A stretch of DNA of 5,400 bases from Porticoccaceae bacterium. GTDB taxonomy: Bacteria; Pseudomonadota; Gammaproteobacteria; Pseudomonadales; Porticoccaceae. The notes beneath the pieces were generated by a model. The model saw only the letters and a list, made by a program, of their open reading frames with translations, was not told where the DNA came from and made no database searches. Position numbers and translations under genes: made by a program. How positions within the stretch are numbered: the stretch's first letter is position 1; each line of letters opens with the position of its first letter. The stretch is taken from assembly GCA_003491845.1 (NCBI GenBank), contig DNBN01000071.1, forward strand, positions 1-5,400, written 5' to 3'. Shown here one piece after another: positions 1 through 5,380 of the stretch.

Positions 1-975
1 ATGACTGTCGGACTCATCAACAATCTCCATACCGAGCAGAGTTTCCACCAGATCTTCCATTGTGGCGATACCCAGTGGGTCACCGTATTCATTCACCACC
101 AAACTCATTGAGGTACGCTCTGCAACCATCTCCTGCATCAGATCAGGAAGTGATTTTGTTTCAAGGACACTAAGCAAGTCGCGCTGTAAGTCTGCTAGTT
201 CAATATCGGCGTTGCCCTCCACCACTGAGCGATAAATATCATCCTTGCGGGCAAATCCAATAATGTCATCTTCGCCACTTAAAAACAGGGGAATTCTAGA
301 AAAAGCAAGCGCGGGATCTGTTGGTGACAATTCAGCAATGGTGATGTGTGCAGATAGAGACGCTATCACTGTACGCGGTGTCATAATATCCCTCGCGGTC
401 AAACCTCTGAATGCAAACAGTGCTTCAATCGCTTTGGCTTCACCCGCATCAATAACTCCCTCTTGCCGACCCACAGTAGCCAATACATTGAAGTCGTCTC
501 TGGTGAGAGTGGGCCCTTTCTCGTCAGGTGCCAACCAACCAGTGAGGCCCTTAGCGCCCACAACTAAAGGGTACATAAACCACTGCACCCAGCGCAGAGA
601 GTAGCCACATAGAGGTGCCAGTTCACGCCAATATCGTGCACCCAGGGTTTTTGGCACAATTTCTGAAAAAACTAAAATGAGTAAGGTGAGTACCGCCGAG
701 ATAATGCCAAAATATAACTCACCAAAAAGCTGCGTCGCTTGCGCTCCAGCGCCAGCCGCACCCACAGTATGGGCAATAGTATTAAGTGACAGGATCGCCG
801 CCAATGGCTTATCAATATCAGATTTAAAATTTCGCCAGAGCGCCCCTAACTCAGGCTTGTCAGCTTCCAGACGAGCCAGATAGGTTGGCGTCAGCGACAA
901 CAGCGTCGCTTCCAGAAGTGAGCAAATAAAGGAAAACCCTAGGGCTAAGCCTATATAAAGCGCTAGAAGAACCAC
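1..975 (-). CDS. CNNM/CorC-like transporter (DUF21 + CBS pair), 3' end outside window
   Basis: Inner-membrane protein of the CNNM/CorC (often called hemolysin-like) family, linked in characterised members to Mg2+ or other divalent cation efflux; the substrate here is not known. The frame is open for 325 codons to the left edge with no stop, so the C-terminus is missing, probably only a few tens of residues because it already reads EIVDESDSH, a typical family ending. Residues 1-150 are the DUF21 membrane domain, with hydrophobic helices near 1-25, 56-80 and 86-106, the line DKPLAAILSLNTIAHTVGAA and the hallmark SEIVPKT at 104-110. A linker (GEAKAIEALF) leads to two CBS modules at about 196-255 and 265-320 (MTPRT; NEYGDPLGIATMEDLVE), which usually bind adenine nucleotides. 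The start is GTG at 975: a stop closes the frame upstream, no other start codon intervenes, and GGAG lies 8 bases before it. It overlaps the end of the upstream gene by 13 bases. Confidence 0.93.
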   Translation of the reverse strand, partial: MVLLALYIGLALGFSFICSLLEATLLSLTPTYLARLEADKPELGALWRNFKSDIDKPLAAILSLNTIAHTVGAAGAGAQATQLFGELYFGIISAVLTLLILVFSEIVPKTLGARYWRELAPLCGYSLRWVQWFMYPLVVGAKGLTGWLAPDEKGPTLTRDDFNVLATVGRQEGVIDAGEAKAIEALFAFRGLTARDIMTPRTVIASLSAHITIAELSPTDPALAFSRIPLFLSGEDDIIGFARKDDIYRSVVEGNADIELADLQRDLLSVLETKSLPDLMQEMVAERTSMSLVVNEYGDPLGIATMEDLVETLLGMEIVDESDSH

Positions 976-1385
976 TCTTTTTTCTCCATTTGAACACGGC
1001 TCCTATTTATAAAATCACGCACAGGAAAAAGCATCCAGCTATCAATCGATCGGTTTGTCAGAACCAAAGCACATAGAATCTTAATAAAATACCCATAGGA
1101 CAATGTTAACACCACAGTAGCAACCGCGGCCCCCAAACTCAACATATCAGCAACCTGAGATACAACATGAACAAGCCCAATTAGCCCTCCAATCCATGCC
1201 GCTGCCACCGCTCCGATAGAGAAATTTTCCAGTCGCGACTGCAGAGTATTTTCTCCAGCAATCAAAAAAGCTAGTCCTCCACTGACTACAACCACAAACG
1301 CCTTTAAATCAATTATTAAACTGAGATCTGCTACTGCCAATGACAGACCTGTCAATAGAATCACGAGAGACAAAATTACCTTCAT
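963..1385 (-). CDS. Small four-helix membrane protein, MotA/TolQ/ExbB-like without the cytoplasmic loop
   Basis: A 140-residue hydrophobic protein with four predicted membrane helices near 3-19, 29-44, 58-77 and 84-109, ending in a basic tail. The order of motifs recalls flagellar stator protein MotA: helices 1-2 end in LKAFVVVVSGGLAFLIAG (compare the MotA pattern FxxxxxxxxVxGG), and helices 3-4 read GGLIGLVHVV, then DMLSLGAAVATVVLTLSYG (compare MotA GTxIGLV, then DPSSxGxAxAxALLTTxYG). The cytoplasmic loop of about 100 residues that MotA has between helices 2 and 3 is replaced by roughly a dozen residues (ENTLQSRLENF), and the usual Thr after the helix-3 Gly is Gly. Ion-channel ancestry is therefore an inference from motif spacing; function is unknown, and a stator role is unlikely without the loop and a MotB partner. 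ATG at 1385 is preceded by GAGGT (1390-1394), 4 bases away. It is the first gene of a pair with the CNNM gene. Confidence 0.8.
   Translation of the reverse strand: MKVILSLVILLTGLSLAVADLSLIIDLKAFVVVVSGGLAFLIAGENTLQSRLENFSIGAVAAAWIGGLIGLVHVVSQVADMLSLGAAVATVVLTLSYGYFIKILCALVLTNRSIDSWMLFPVRDFINRSRVQMEKKEWFF
984..987 (-). promoter_or_regulatory. Ribosome binding site for the GTG start at 975
   Basis: GGAG on the minus strand, followed by an 8-base purine-rich spacer and then GTG. It lies inside the last codons of the upstream membrane-protein gene (the Met-Glu-Lys-Lys stretch), so ribosomes finishing that gene reach the CNNM start directly. This site fixes the GTG as the start, since no in-frame ATG or TTG lies between it and the upstream stop. 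Confidence 0.7.
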
Positions 1386-1489
1386 GATGACCTCAACAGC
1401 GCTTGTTGATAAAAAAATAAACCTGATTCCGCTATGAATAATCGCAAAGCTATCAGATCAAATCATTAATCACAATAGGTTTACATTTT

Positions 1490-1801
1490 TCAGAGGTCAT
1501 CATCAATAAATACTGAGGGTAAAAAGGGTTCGTCCATACAGATCGTTGTCACAGGCAAGTTTAAGTACAGCCCCATGGGATCAGGAAATCGTTCATCGGT
1601 CTGCGCGGCCAAACGGCCTTTGTAGACAAGATAATCTGTCTCCAAAGTGGATCCTATTAGGCCCTCACGATAAACCACAGATAATAAATTTTCGAAGGCT
1701 ACATCAAGCTTGTGTAGTGCGGTTCTGAAACCTCGAAGCGATCCATCAAACAAGCCACACTTAACATCATTGATATACAGAGGGTATAGATGAGATATCA
1801 T
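1490..1801 (-). CDS. Hypothetical small protein, 103 aa
   Basis: I do not recognise this protein. It is a soluble-looking, mildly acidic polypeptide of 103 residues with no signal peptide or membrane segment. It starts MISHLYPLYINDVKCG, has a middle part that could be helical (ALHKLDVAFENLLSVVYREG), and ends in the acidic tail FIDDDL. The frame extends to TTG (1813) and GTG (1810), but ATG at 1801 is preferred because GGTGA lies 5 bases upstream (1807-1811) and a promoter-like sequence at 1819-1847 predicts a transcript start near 1812, too close for the earlier starts. It sits about 90 bases downstream of tRNA-Val and 104 bases upstream of the MotA-like gene. That a promoter, a ribosome site and an open frame line up argues for a real gene; absence of recognisable homology argues for caution. 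Confidence 0.55.
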   Translation of the reverse strand: MISHLYPLYINDVKCGLFDGSLRGFRTALHKLDVAFENLLSVVYREGLIGSTLETDYLVYKGRLAAQTDERFPDPMGLYLNLPVTTICMDEPFLPSVFIDDDL

Positions 1802-1818
1802 TAGCGTCACCAAAAACT

Positions 1819-1847
1819 ATAATAAACTCTGCGAAAGGCGTGGCCAA
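1819..1847 (-). promoter_or_regulatory. Predicted sigma70 promoter for the 103-aa gene
   Basis: Minus-strand -35 TTGGCC (1842-1847), a 17-base spacer, and -10 TATTAT (1819-1824, five of six consensus bases). Transcription would begin near 1812, giving a leader of about 10 bases that contains the GGTGA ribosome site. It lies between tRNA-Val and the small gene, so the gene need not depend on readthrough from the tRNA. Found by eye only. Confidence 0.45.
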
Positions 1848-1890
1848 AGCCCGACGTTACCGAGCCTGGATACACGAAATAGAAGAAAAT

Positions 1891-1967
1891 TGGTACGACC
1901 GAGTGGACTCGAACCACCGACCCCCACCATGTCAAGGTGGTGCTCTAACCAGCTGAGCTACGGTCGT
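1891..1967 (-). tRNA. tRNA-Val (anticodon GAC)
   Basis: A complete 77-base cloverleaf including the encoded 3' CCA. The acceptor stem pairs ACGACCG with CGGTCGT, the D arm is GCTC/GAGC, the anticodon stem CCACC/GGTGG carries loop TTGACAT, and the T arm GGTGG/CCACT carries loop TTCGAGT, followed by discriminator A and CCA. The anticodon GAC (top-strand GTC at 1931-1933) reads GUC and GUU valine codons. The body is nearly the same as Escherichia coli valV/valW from memory, with differences mainly in the acceptor stem (A1-U72 first pair). It is a single gene with its own promoter at 2011-2039, and I see no intrinsic terminator immediately after it. Confidence 0.97.
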
Positions 1968-2010
1968 ACTAGGTGCAGATGGGTTAAGGCTCCCAAGACA
2001 CTGCGTGGCT

Positions 2011-2039
2011 ATTCTAACGACCTTAATCTGTTACTGCAA
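2011..2039 (-). promoter_or_regulatory. Promoter of tRNA-Val
   Basis: Minus-strand -35 TTGCAG (2034-2039), exactly 17 bases, then -10 TAGAAT (2011-2016). The bases after the -10 are GC-rich (AGCCACGCAG), the type of discriminator found at stable-RNA promoters that are shut down by ppGpp in gammaproteobacteria; that regulation is inferred. The predicted start near 2004 leaves a 5' leader of about 37 bases to be trimmed by RNase P. Confidence 0.65.
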
Positions 2040-2103
2040 AGCATTTGTGACCATCGGTGAAATTGCCTGAGTGAATCACACGCCGCTCCTTCATAATATT
2101 GGT

Positions 2104-3699
2104 TTAGGAATTATCTTTACCCTCAACCAATAGATTCGGCTGGCCAGGACGTTTTTCCAGTGTAAATTCATCGTATAATTGGCCCGTTGCCATGAATGCT
2201 CGGTATCGCAGATTGTTGTTGTCAATATCAATTATCTGGTACAGCTGGGTATCCTCTGCACTTCTTTTAGCATAGTCACCCTTAGTTATCTTATACATCT
2301 TAGGGCCACTTACGGATACGACATGAACAGTTCCAATCTCAGGATCATAGGCTTGTTCATAACCTTCTGGTATATTTTTTAAATCAACTGAATCCACGTC
2401 ACCGGTGCGAGCATAGGTGTGATCGTGGCCGCTTAGAACTAAATCTACCTTAAATTCGTCTAAAATCGGCTTCCACAAATTTCGTAGCTCTGGATTATCT
2501 CTGTCTGACGCAGGCGAAAAAACCGGATGATGAAACGTCACTACGGTCCATCGATTAGGATTTTCCTCAAGGACGCTCCTAAACCAAGCCACCTGTGACT
2601 GCTTGGATTTATTTGAATCGAGAGAGACGAATCGAACACCTTGATAATCTATGTAATAAACTGTCTCGGCCAAACTATCATCGGGAATATCTTGAATCGG
2701 AAAAGCAAACTGAGGACGCCAATGACTAGTCACCATAGGAATACCAGGATTACGTTGTCGATCATAAAGAGGGGCGCCGAAGAAACGTCGACCAAGCAAT
2801 TCGTCTTTAATAAAACCCGTCACCGATTCCATGTTTTCATCAACCAGAGTAATAATTCCTGAATCATTAAATTCCATCGAGGTGCTGACACCTTCAGGTC
2901 CAGAAAATGCGACGTTATATATGACACCTTTTTCACTGGATTGTTTATCAAATGAGGTCATTTCAACATTAATATCCTCACCAGATTGAGTTTTCCAGTA
3001 GCGCTCAGATTTTGATCCCTGCTGAATATAGCGGTACTCATGATTGCCTGGCGTAGCAAGAACAGGAATAGTGCCGTTGACCCAATCGGGCCCATGATGC
3101 CAATCTCCCCACTCAGCATCACTGTAATTTTCATCCACTAGATCTCCCGCATGCAAGGTAAAGGCTGCGCGGGGTGCATCACGAAATGCCTCTCTAAATA
3201 CCCTTGACCAATGCGTGCGGACCTCATTTTGAGCATCACCAAAATATATAAAACTAAATGGCAGAGGCTCATTACTTGCGGTTTTGAAATGGTAGTACTC
3301 AGAAAAGTTTACTCCGTCTCCAACACGGTAGGCATACAGTGTATCTGGATCAAGATCTCTGAATGTCACTGTGTGGTAGTTAGCATCATTTATATCACTA
3401 CTGAAAGACGTGGTTTTTGCATCATAAGATGTGGTCTCCAACATTCTTCCATTGGCATTTGCGAGAGCTATATAGGCCATAGCCTTCTTTACTGAAATAT
3501 CAGTACGCCAAGTAACTGATTGAGTTCTTGCGGGATCATCCTCCCACGTCAATACCACGCGATCTGGAATTGGCGTCGGTGCATGAATCTTGGCATGCGA
3601 ATAAGCAGTTGCCTGCCAATCATCATGAGCTACGGTTAATTCGATGAGCAAAAAACTCATACAAAGGGATACTACACACTTCAGAAGATTAACTGACAA
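2104..3699 (-). CDS. Exported metallophosphoesterase, purple-acid-phosphatase-like N-domain
   Basis: A 531-residue calcineurin-like phosphoesterase, probably periplasmic, that would hydrolyse phosphate esters using two metal ions; the substrate is unknown. Residues 1-24 form a signal peptide (Lys7, hydrophobic core, likely cut after TVA). Residues 42-140 are the fibronectin-like domain of purple acid phosphatases (RVVLTWEDD, SVTWRTD, YHTVTFRDLDPDTLYAYRVGD). The catalytic domain follows with every motif block: GDAQ (D155), GDLVDE (D186), GNHE (N219, H220), FHHP (H390) and GHDHTY (H425, H427). The Tyr that makes true family members purple is replaced by Asp (D189). Between GNHE and YYIDYQGVRFVSLDS (348-362) there are about 125 residues, more than usual. 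The start is TTG at 3699: a stop closes the frame upstream, there is no earlier ATG, and the first ATG (residue 14) would cut the signal peptide. The ribosome site is weak. Gaps on both sides suggest a single-gene unit. Confidence 0.93.
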   Translation of the reverse strand: MSVNLLKCVVSLCMSFLLIELTVAHDDWQATAYSHAKIHAPTPIPDRVVLTWEDDPARTQSVTWRTDISVKKAMAYIALANANGRMLETTSYDAKTTSFSSDINDANYHTVTFRDLDPDTLYAYRVGDGVNFSEYYHFKTASNEPLPFSFIYFGDAQNEVRTHWSRVFREAFRDAPRAAFTLHAGDLVDENYSDAEWGDWHHGPDWVNGTIPVLATPGNHEYRYIQQGSKSERYWKTQSGEDINVEMTSFDKQSSEKGVIYNVAFSGPEGVSTSMEFNDSGIITLVDENMESVTGFIKDELLGRRFFGAPLYDRQRNPGIPMVTSHWRPQFAFPIQDIPDDSLAETVYYIDYQGVRFVSLDSNKSKQSQVAWFRSVLEENPNRWTVVTFHHPVFSPASDRDNPELRNLWKPILDEFKVDLVLSGHDHTYARTGDVDSVDLKNIPEGYEQAYDPEIGTVHVVSVSGPKMYKITKGDYAKRSAEDTQLYQIIDIDNNNLRYRAFMATGQLYDEFTLEKRPGQPNLLVEGKDNS

Positions 3700-3951
3700 A
3701 GATCTATTCTCTGTTGATTGGGAAATTTTTTACATTGAAATACGAGCACGCTGTTTACCTATATAAACATCATAGCAATGATGCGAACATGTTTTATGTA
3801 TATTGAAAGGCAACTACTCAAACAAACATTACAAGAACTAGGAAACTACGCAATATCTCGGGCGTTATCAAGTTAATTACCCCTGCAATTAAAGAGCCAC
3901 TATGCTTGCAAGATAAACAAAGTCATATTAGCTCCACACATACGAATAATG
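3700..3951. other. AT-rich intergenic region between phosphoesterase and oxygenase genes
   Basis: This 252-base spacer contains no convincing gene. It must hold the end of the oxygenase transcript and the promoter of the phosphoesterase. I see no clear intrinsic terminator after 3952. Nested inverted repeats lie at 3765-3794: AAACAT paired with ATGTTT, and inside it CATCAT-AGCA-ATGATG. They sit between the weak promoter candidate at 3797-3825 and the gene start, where a regulator or an RNA hairpin could act. Confidence 0.5.
3797..3825 (-). promoter_or_regulatory. Weak promoter candidate for the phosphoesterase gene
   Basis: Minus-strand TTGTTT (3820-3825), 17 bases, TATACA (3797-3802), which is 3/6 and 4/6 matches to the sigma70 consensus. 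It would give a leader of roughly 90 bases containing the nested inverted repeats. An alternative pair, TTCGCA and TATAGG, lies nearer the gene. The region is AT-rich, so chance matches are likely; no Pho-box-like repeat was recognised. Confidence 0.25.
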
Positions 3952-5103
3952 TTAACGATCCAGGCTATTAGACAGATGTCGATGAAAATTGACAATGGCT
4001 TTTTCAAAATAACCAAAGGTTAGATGACTGTTGGCTTGAGCTGTGACAGTTTCTTGGATTGAACAAGCCGCTGCACGATCTTCATCCTGCCCAGACTCTG
4101 TCACAAACTGCGCATCTCGCTCTGCATCTTCAAGGGTCACCGATTCACCCTCAACAGAGGCATTGGTCATAAGATAAGTCACCATCTTTGTGCTATTCGG
4201 TGTCAAAGGCTCCATGATGGTCAAATTTGAGTGTTTAGATAAAACAGAAACACTAGCATTGGGAAATAAATGATACACAGAGGTAAGCATGCCGTTAGCT
4301 TTGCGCTCGTCTGAGGGTTTATGTCTTAGCTTCTCAATTCGTCGAAAAGGAAAAATGACCCGAGCGTTGGCGCCATAGGTCTCGATCAAATTAACATTGT
4401 CTAAGCCAAAGGGATAAAACGTCGTCTGGTGCAGAGACTTAATATGATAACCCTCCAGCAGGGTTTCGGTCAGCAGCTTCCAATTCGCTAGGTCAGAGAC
4501 CTCACCTTGGCGAAACATGGTTTGCTCAGAGGTAAAATAATCTAGACTATTTGCTAGCATTTCAGGTGTGATCTTGCCCTCCTGCATAACATAAACAATA
4601 CCACCTTTCTCTTCTGCAGACACCTCCACCAAGCCATGTTCCTCAAGTGCTAAACCCGGAAACGCCTCTTGACCACGTATGGCTTTGAGCTGACCCTCAA
4701 GATCGTAAGTCCACGCATGATAAGGACAAACAAAGGCGCGAGAACAACCACTACCGCTGGCTACCTGCATACCGCGATGACGACAGGCATTAATAAAAGC
4801 TCGTACCCTGCCATCCCTCCCACGGACAACTACTAACGGTGTTCCCGCAGCTTTGCGAGCTATGTAACTGCCAGTTTCAGGTAATCCCGCTGAGGGGCAA
4901 AAAGGCACAGGTTTTGATCGGAGTAAAGCTATCTCTGCATCAAATCGTTCTTGAGAATGATAATTGCCCACCGGCTCTTGCCAAACAGTATCTCCCAAAT
5001 CAGTCGTACCATTATCGATGTGAGCGAAGATACGATCGATCGCCTGTTGGTCGTTTAACAGGGGACTAGTAGGCTTATCAAGATGAGTATTTGAGGACGA
5101 CAT
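3952..5103 (-). CDS. Rieske non-heme iron oxygenase, alpha-subunit-like
   Basis: A 383-residue cytoplasmic oxygenase of the Rieske [2Fe-2S] ring-hydroxylating type, which uses O2 and electrons from a reductase to hydroxylate or demethylate an organic substrate; the substrate cannot be read from sequence. The Rieske domain covers about 45-160, with cluster ligands C107-x-H109 and C126-PY-H129 (NACRHRGM; CPYHAWTYDLEG). The catalytic domain follows: NWKLLTETLLEGYHIKSLH supplies iron ligands H220 and H225, and the acidic line DEDRAAACSIQ supplies the third, most likely D342. E217 occupies the place near the iron where many relatives have an acidic bridging residue. Length is normal for a single-component alpha subunit (about 350-450). 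ATG at 5103 is supported by TAAGG 7 bases upstream and by the promoter at 5132-5160. No reductase, ferredoxin or beta subunit is in the window. Confidence 0.95.
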   Translation of the reverse strand: MSSSNTHLDKPTSPLLNDQQAIDRIFAHIDNGTTDLGDTVWQEPVGNYHSQERFDAEIALLRSKPVPFCPSAGLPETGSYIARKAAGTPLVVVRGRDGRVRAFINACRHRGMQVASGSGCSRAFVCPYHAWTYDLEGQLKAIRGQEAFPGLALEEHGLVEVSAEEKGGIVYVMQEGKITPEMLANSLDYFTSEQTMFRQGEVSDLANWKLLTETLLEGYHIKSLHQTTFYPFGLDNVNLIETYGANARVIFPFRRIEKLRHKPSDERKANGMLTSVYHLFPNASVSVLSKHSNLTIMEPLTPNSTKMVTYLMTNASVEGESVTLEDAERDAQFVTESGQDEDRAAACSIQETVTAQANSHLTFGYFEKAIVNFHRHLSNSLDR

Positions 5104-5131
5104 GAACGAGCCTTAGAAATAATGGAGCCCC

Positions 5132-5160
5132 AAGATAGACGATCTTTAGTTAAGTTTCAA
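5132..5160 (-). promoter_or_regulatory. Predicted sigma70 promoter of the Rieske oxygenase gene
   Basis: Minus-strand -35 TTGAAA (5155-5160, five of six), a 17-base spacer, and -10 TATCTT (5132-5137, four of six). The start would be near 5125, giving a leader of about 22 bases with the TAAGG ribosome site. Just upstream of the -35, at 5170-5190, the half-sites CCAA, TTGG and CCAA overlap as two short inverted repeats, a plausible regulator contact site. Confidence 0.5.
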
Positions 5161-5244
5161 CCTCTCTGCCCAAGGTAAATTGGCGTCCAAGATAGGATAA
5201 ACTGGTTCCATAGTGGCTAGTATTGCGGGCGACATCGCTTATAG

Positions 5245-5266
5245 ACACCTATTAAAAAATTGGTGT
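5245..5266. repeat. Inverted repeat ACACC...GGTGT
   Basis: Arms ACACC and GGTGT flank a further ATT/AAT pairing with one mismatch between, around an AAAA centre, so the whole 22 bases are symmetric. It lies about 85 bases upstream of the oxygenase -35. On the plus strand it is followed by only a short TTTA, so it is a better candidate for a dimeric-regulator operator than for a terminator. Function is inferred. Confidence 0.4.
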
Positions 5267-5345
5267 TTTACGTGATATTTAGCAGGTTTTTATCAAAAAA
5301 TAAAAAACTATACAGGCATTTACAGGTAACTTTGTGTGCGAGACA

Positions 5346-5369
5346 AAACTGCGCCCAAGAGTGCAGTTT
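5346..5369. repeat. Stem-loop with 9-bp stem and 6-base loop
   Basis: AAACTGCGC pairs with GTGCAGTTT (one G-U pair on the plus-strand RNA) around loop CCAAGA. On the minus strand it is followed by TTG-rich sequence with only a short T run, so it could be a weak terminator for a minus gene beyond the right edge. On the plus strand it stands just before the Shine-Dalgarno-like repeats and could be a leader hairpin. Confidence 0.45.
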
Positions 5370-5380
5370 ACGTGTAAAAA

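Noticed and set aside
245..883. Plus-strand open frames of 119 and 68 codons
   Set aside because: They are antisense to the CNNM gene, whose DUF21 and CBS motifs are unmistakable; their residue composition is low in structure and not protein-family-like.
1386..1489. Terminator or promoter between the 103-aa gene and the MotA-like gene
   Set aside because: AAACCT and AGGTTT ahead of a T run on the minus strand can pair only across a long loop, and no -35/-10 pair is better than chance, so neither is annotated.
1490..1967. Integrated element using tRNA-Val as attachment site
   Set aside because: No copy of the tRNA 3' end appears downstream within the window, and there is no integrase.
2179..3495. 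Several open frames of 60-95 codons on the plus strand opposite the phosphoesterase
   Set aside because: They lie entirely antisense to a gene with complete catalytic motifs, have no recognisable domains and no fitting ribosome sites.
4839..5069. Plus-strand open frame of 76 codons
   Set aside because: It is antisense to the N-terminal part of the Rieske oxygenase, which is clearly coding.
5245..5270. Plus-strand intrinsic terminator
   Set aside because: The hairpin is AT-rich inside, the T run is only four bases, and no plus-strand gene ends to its left.
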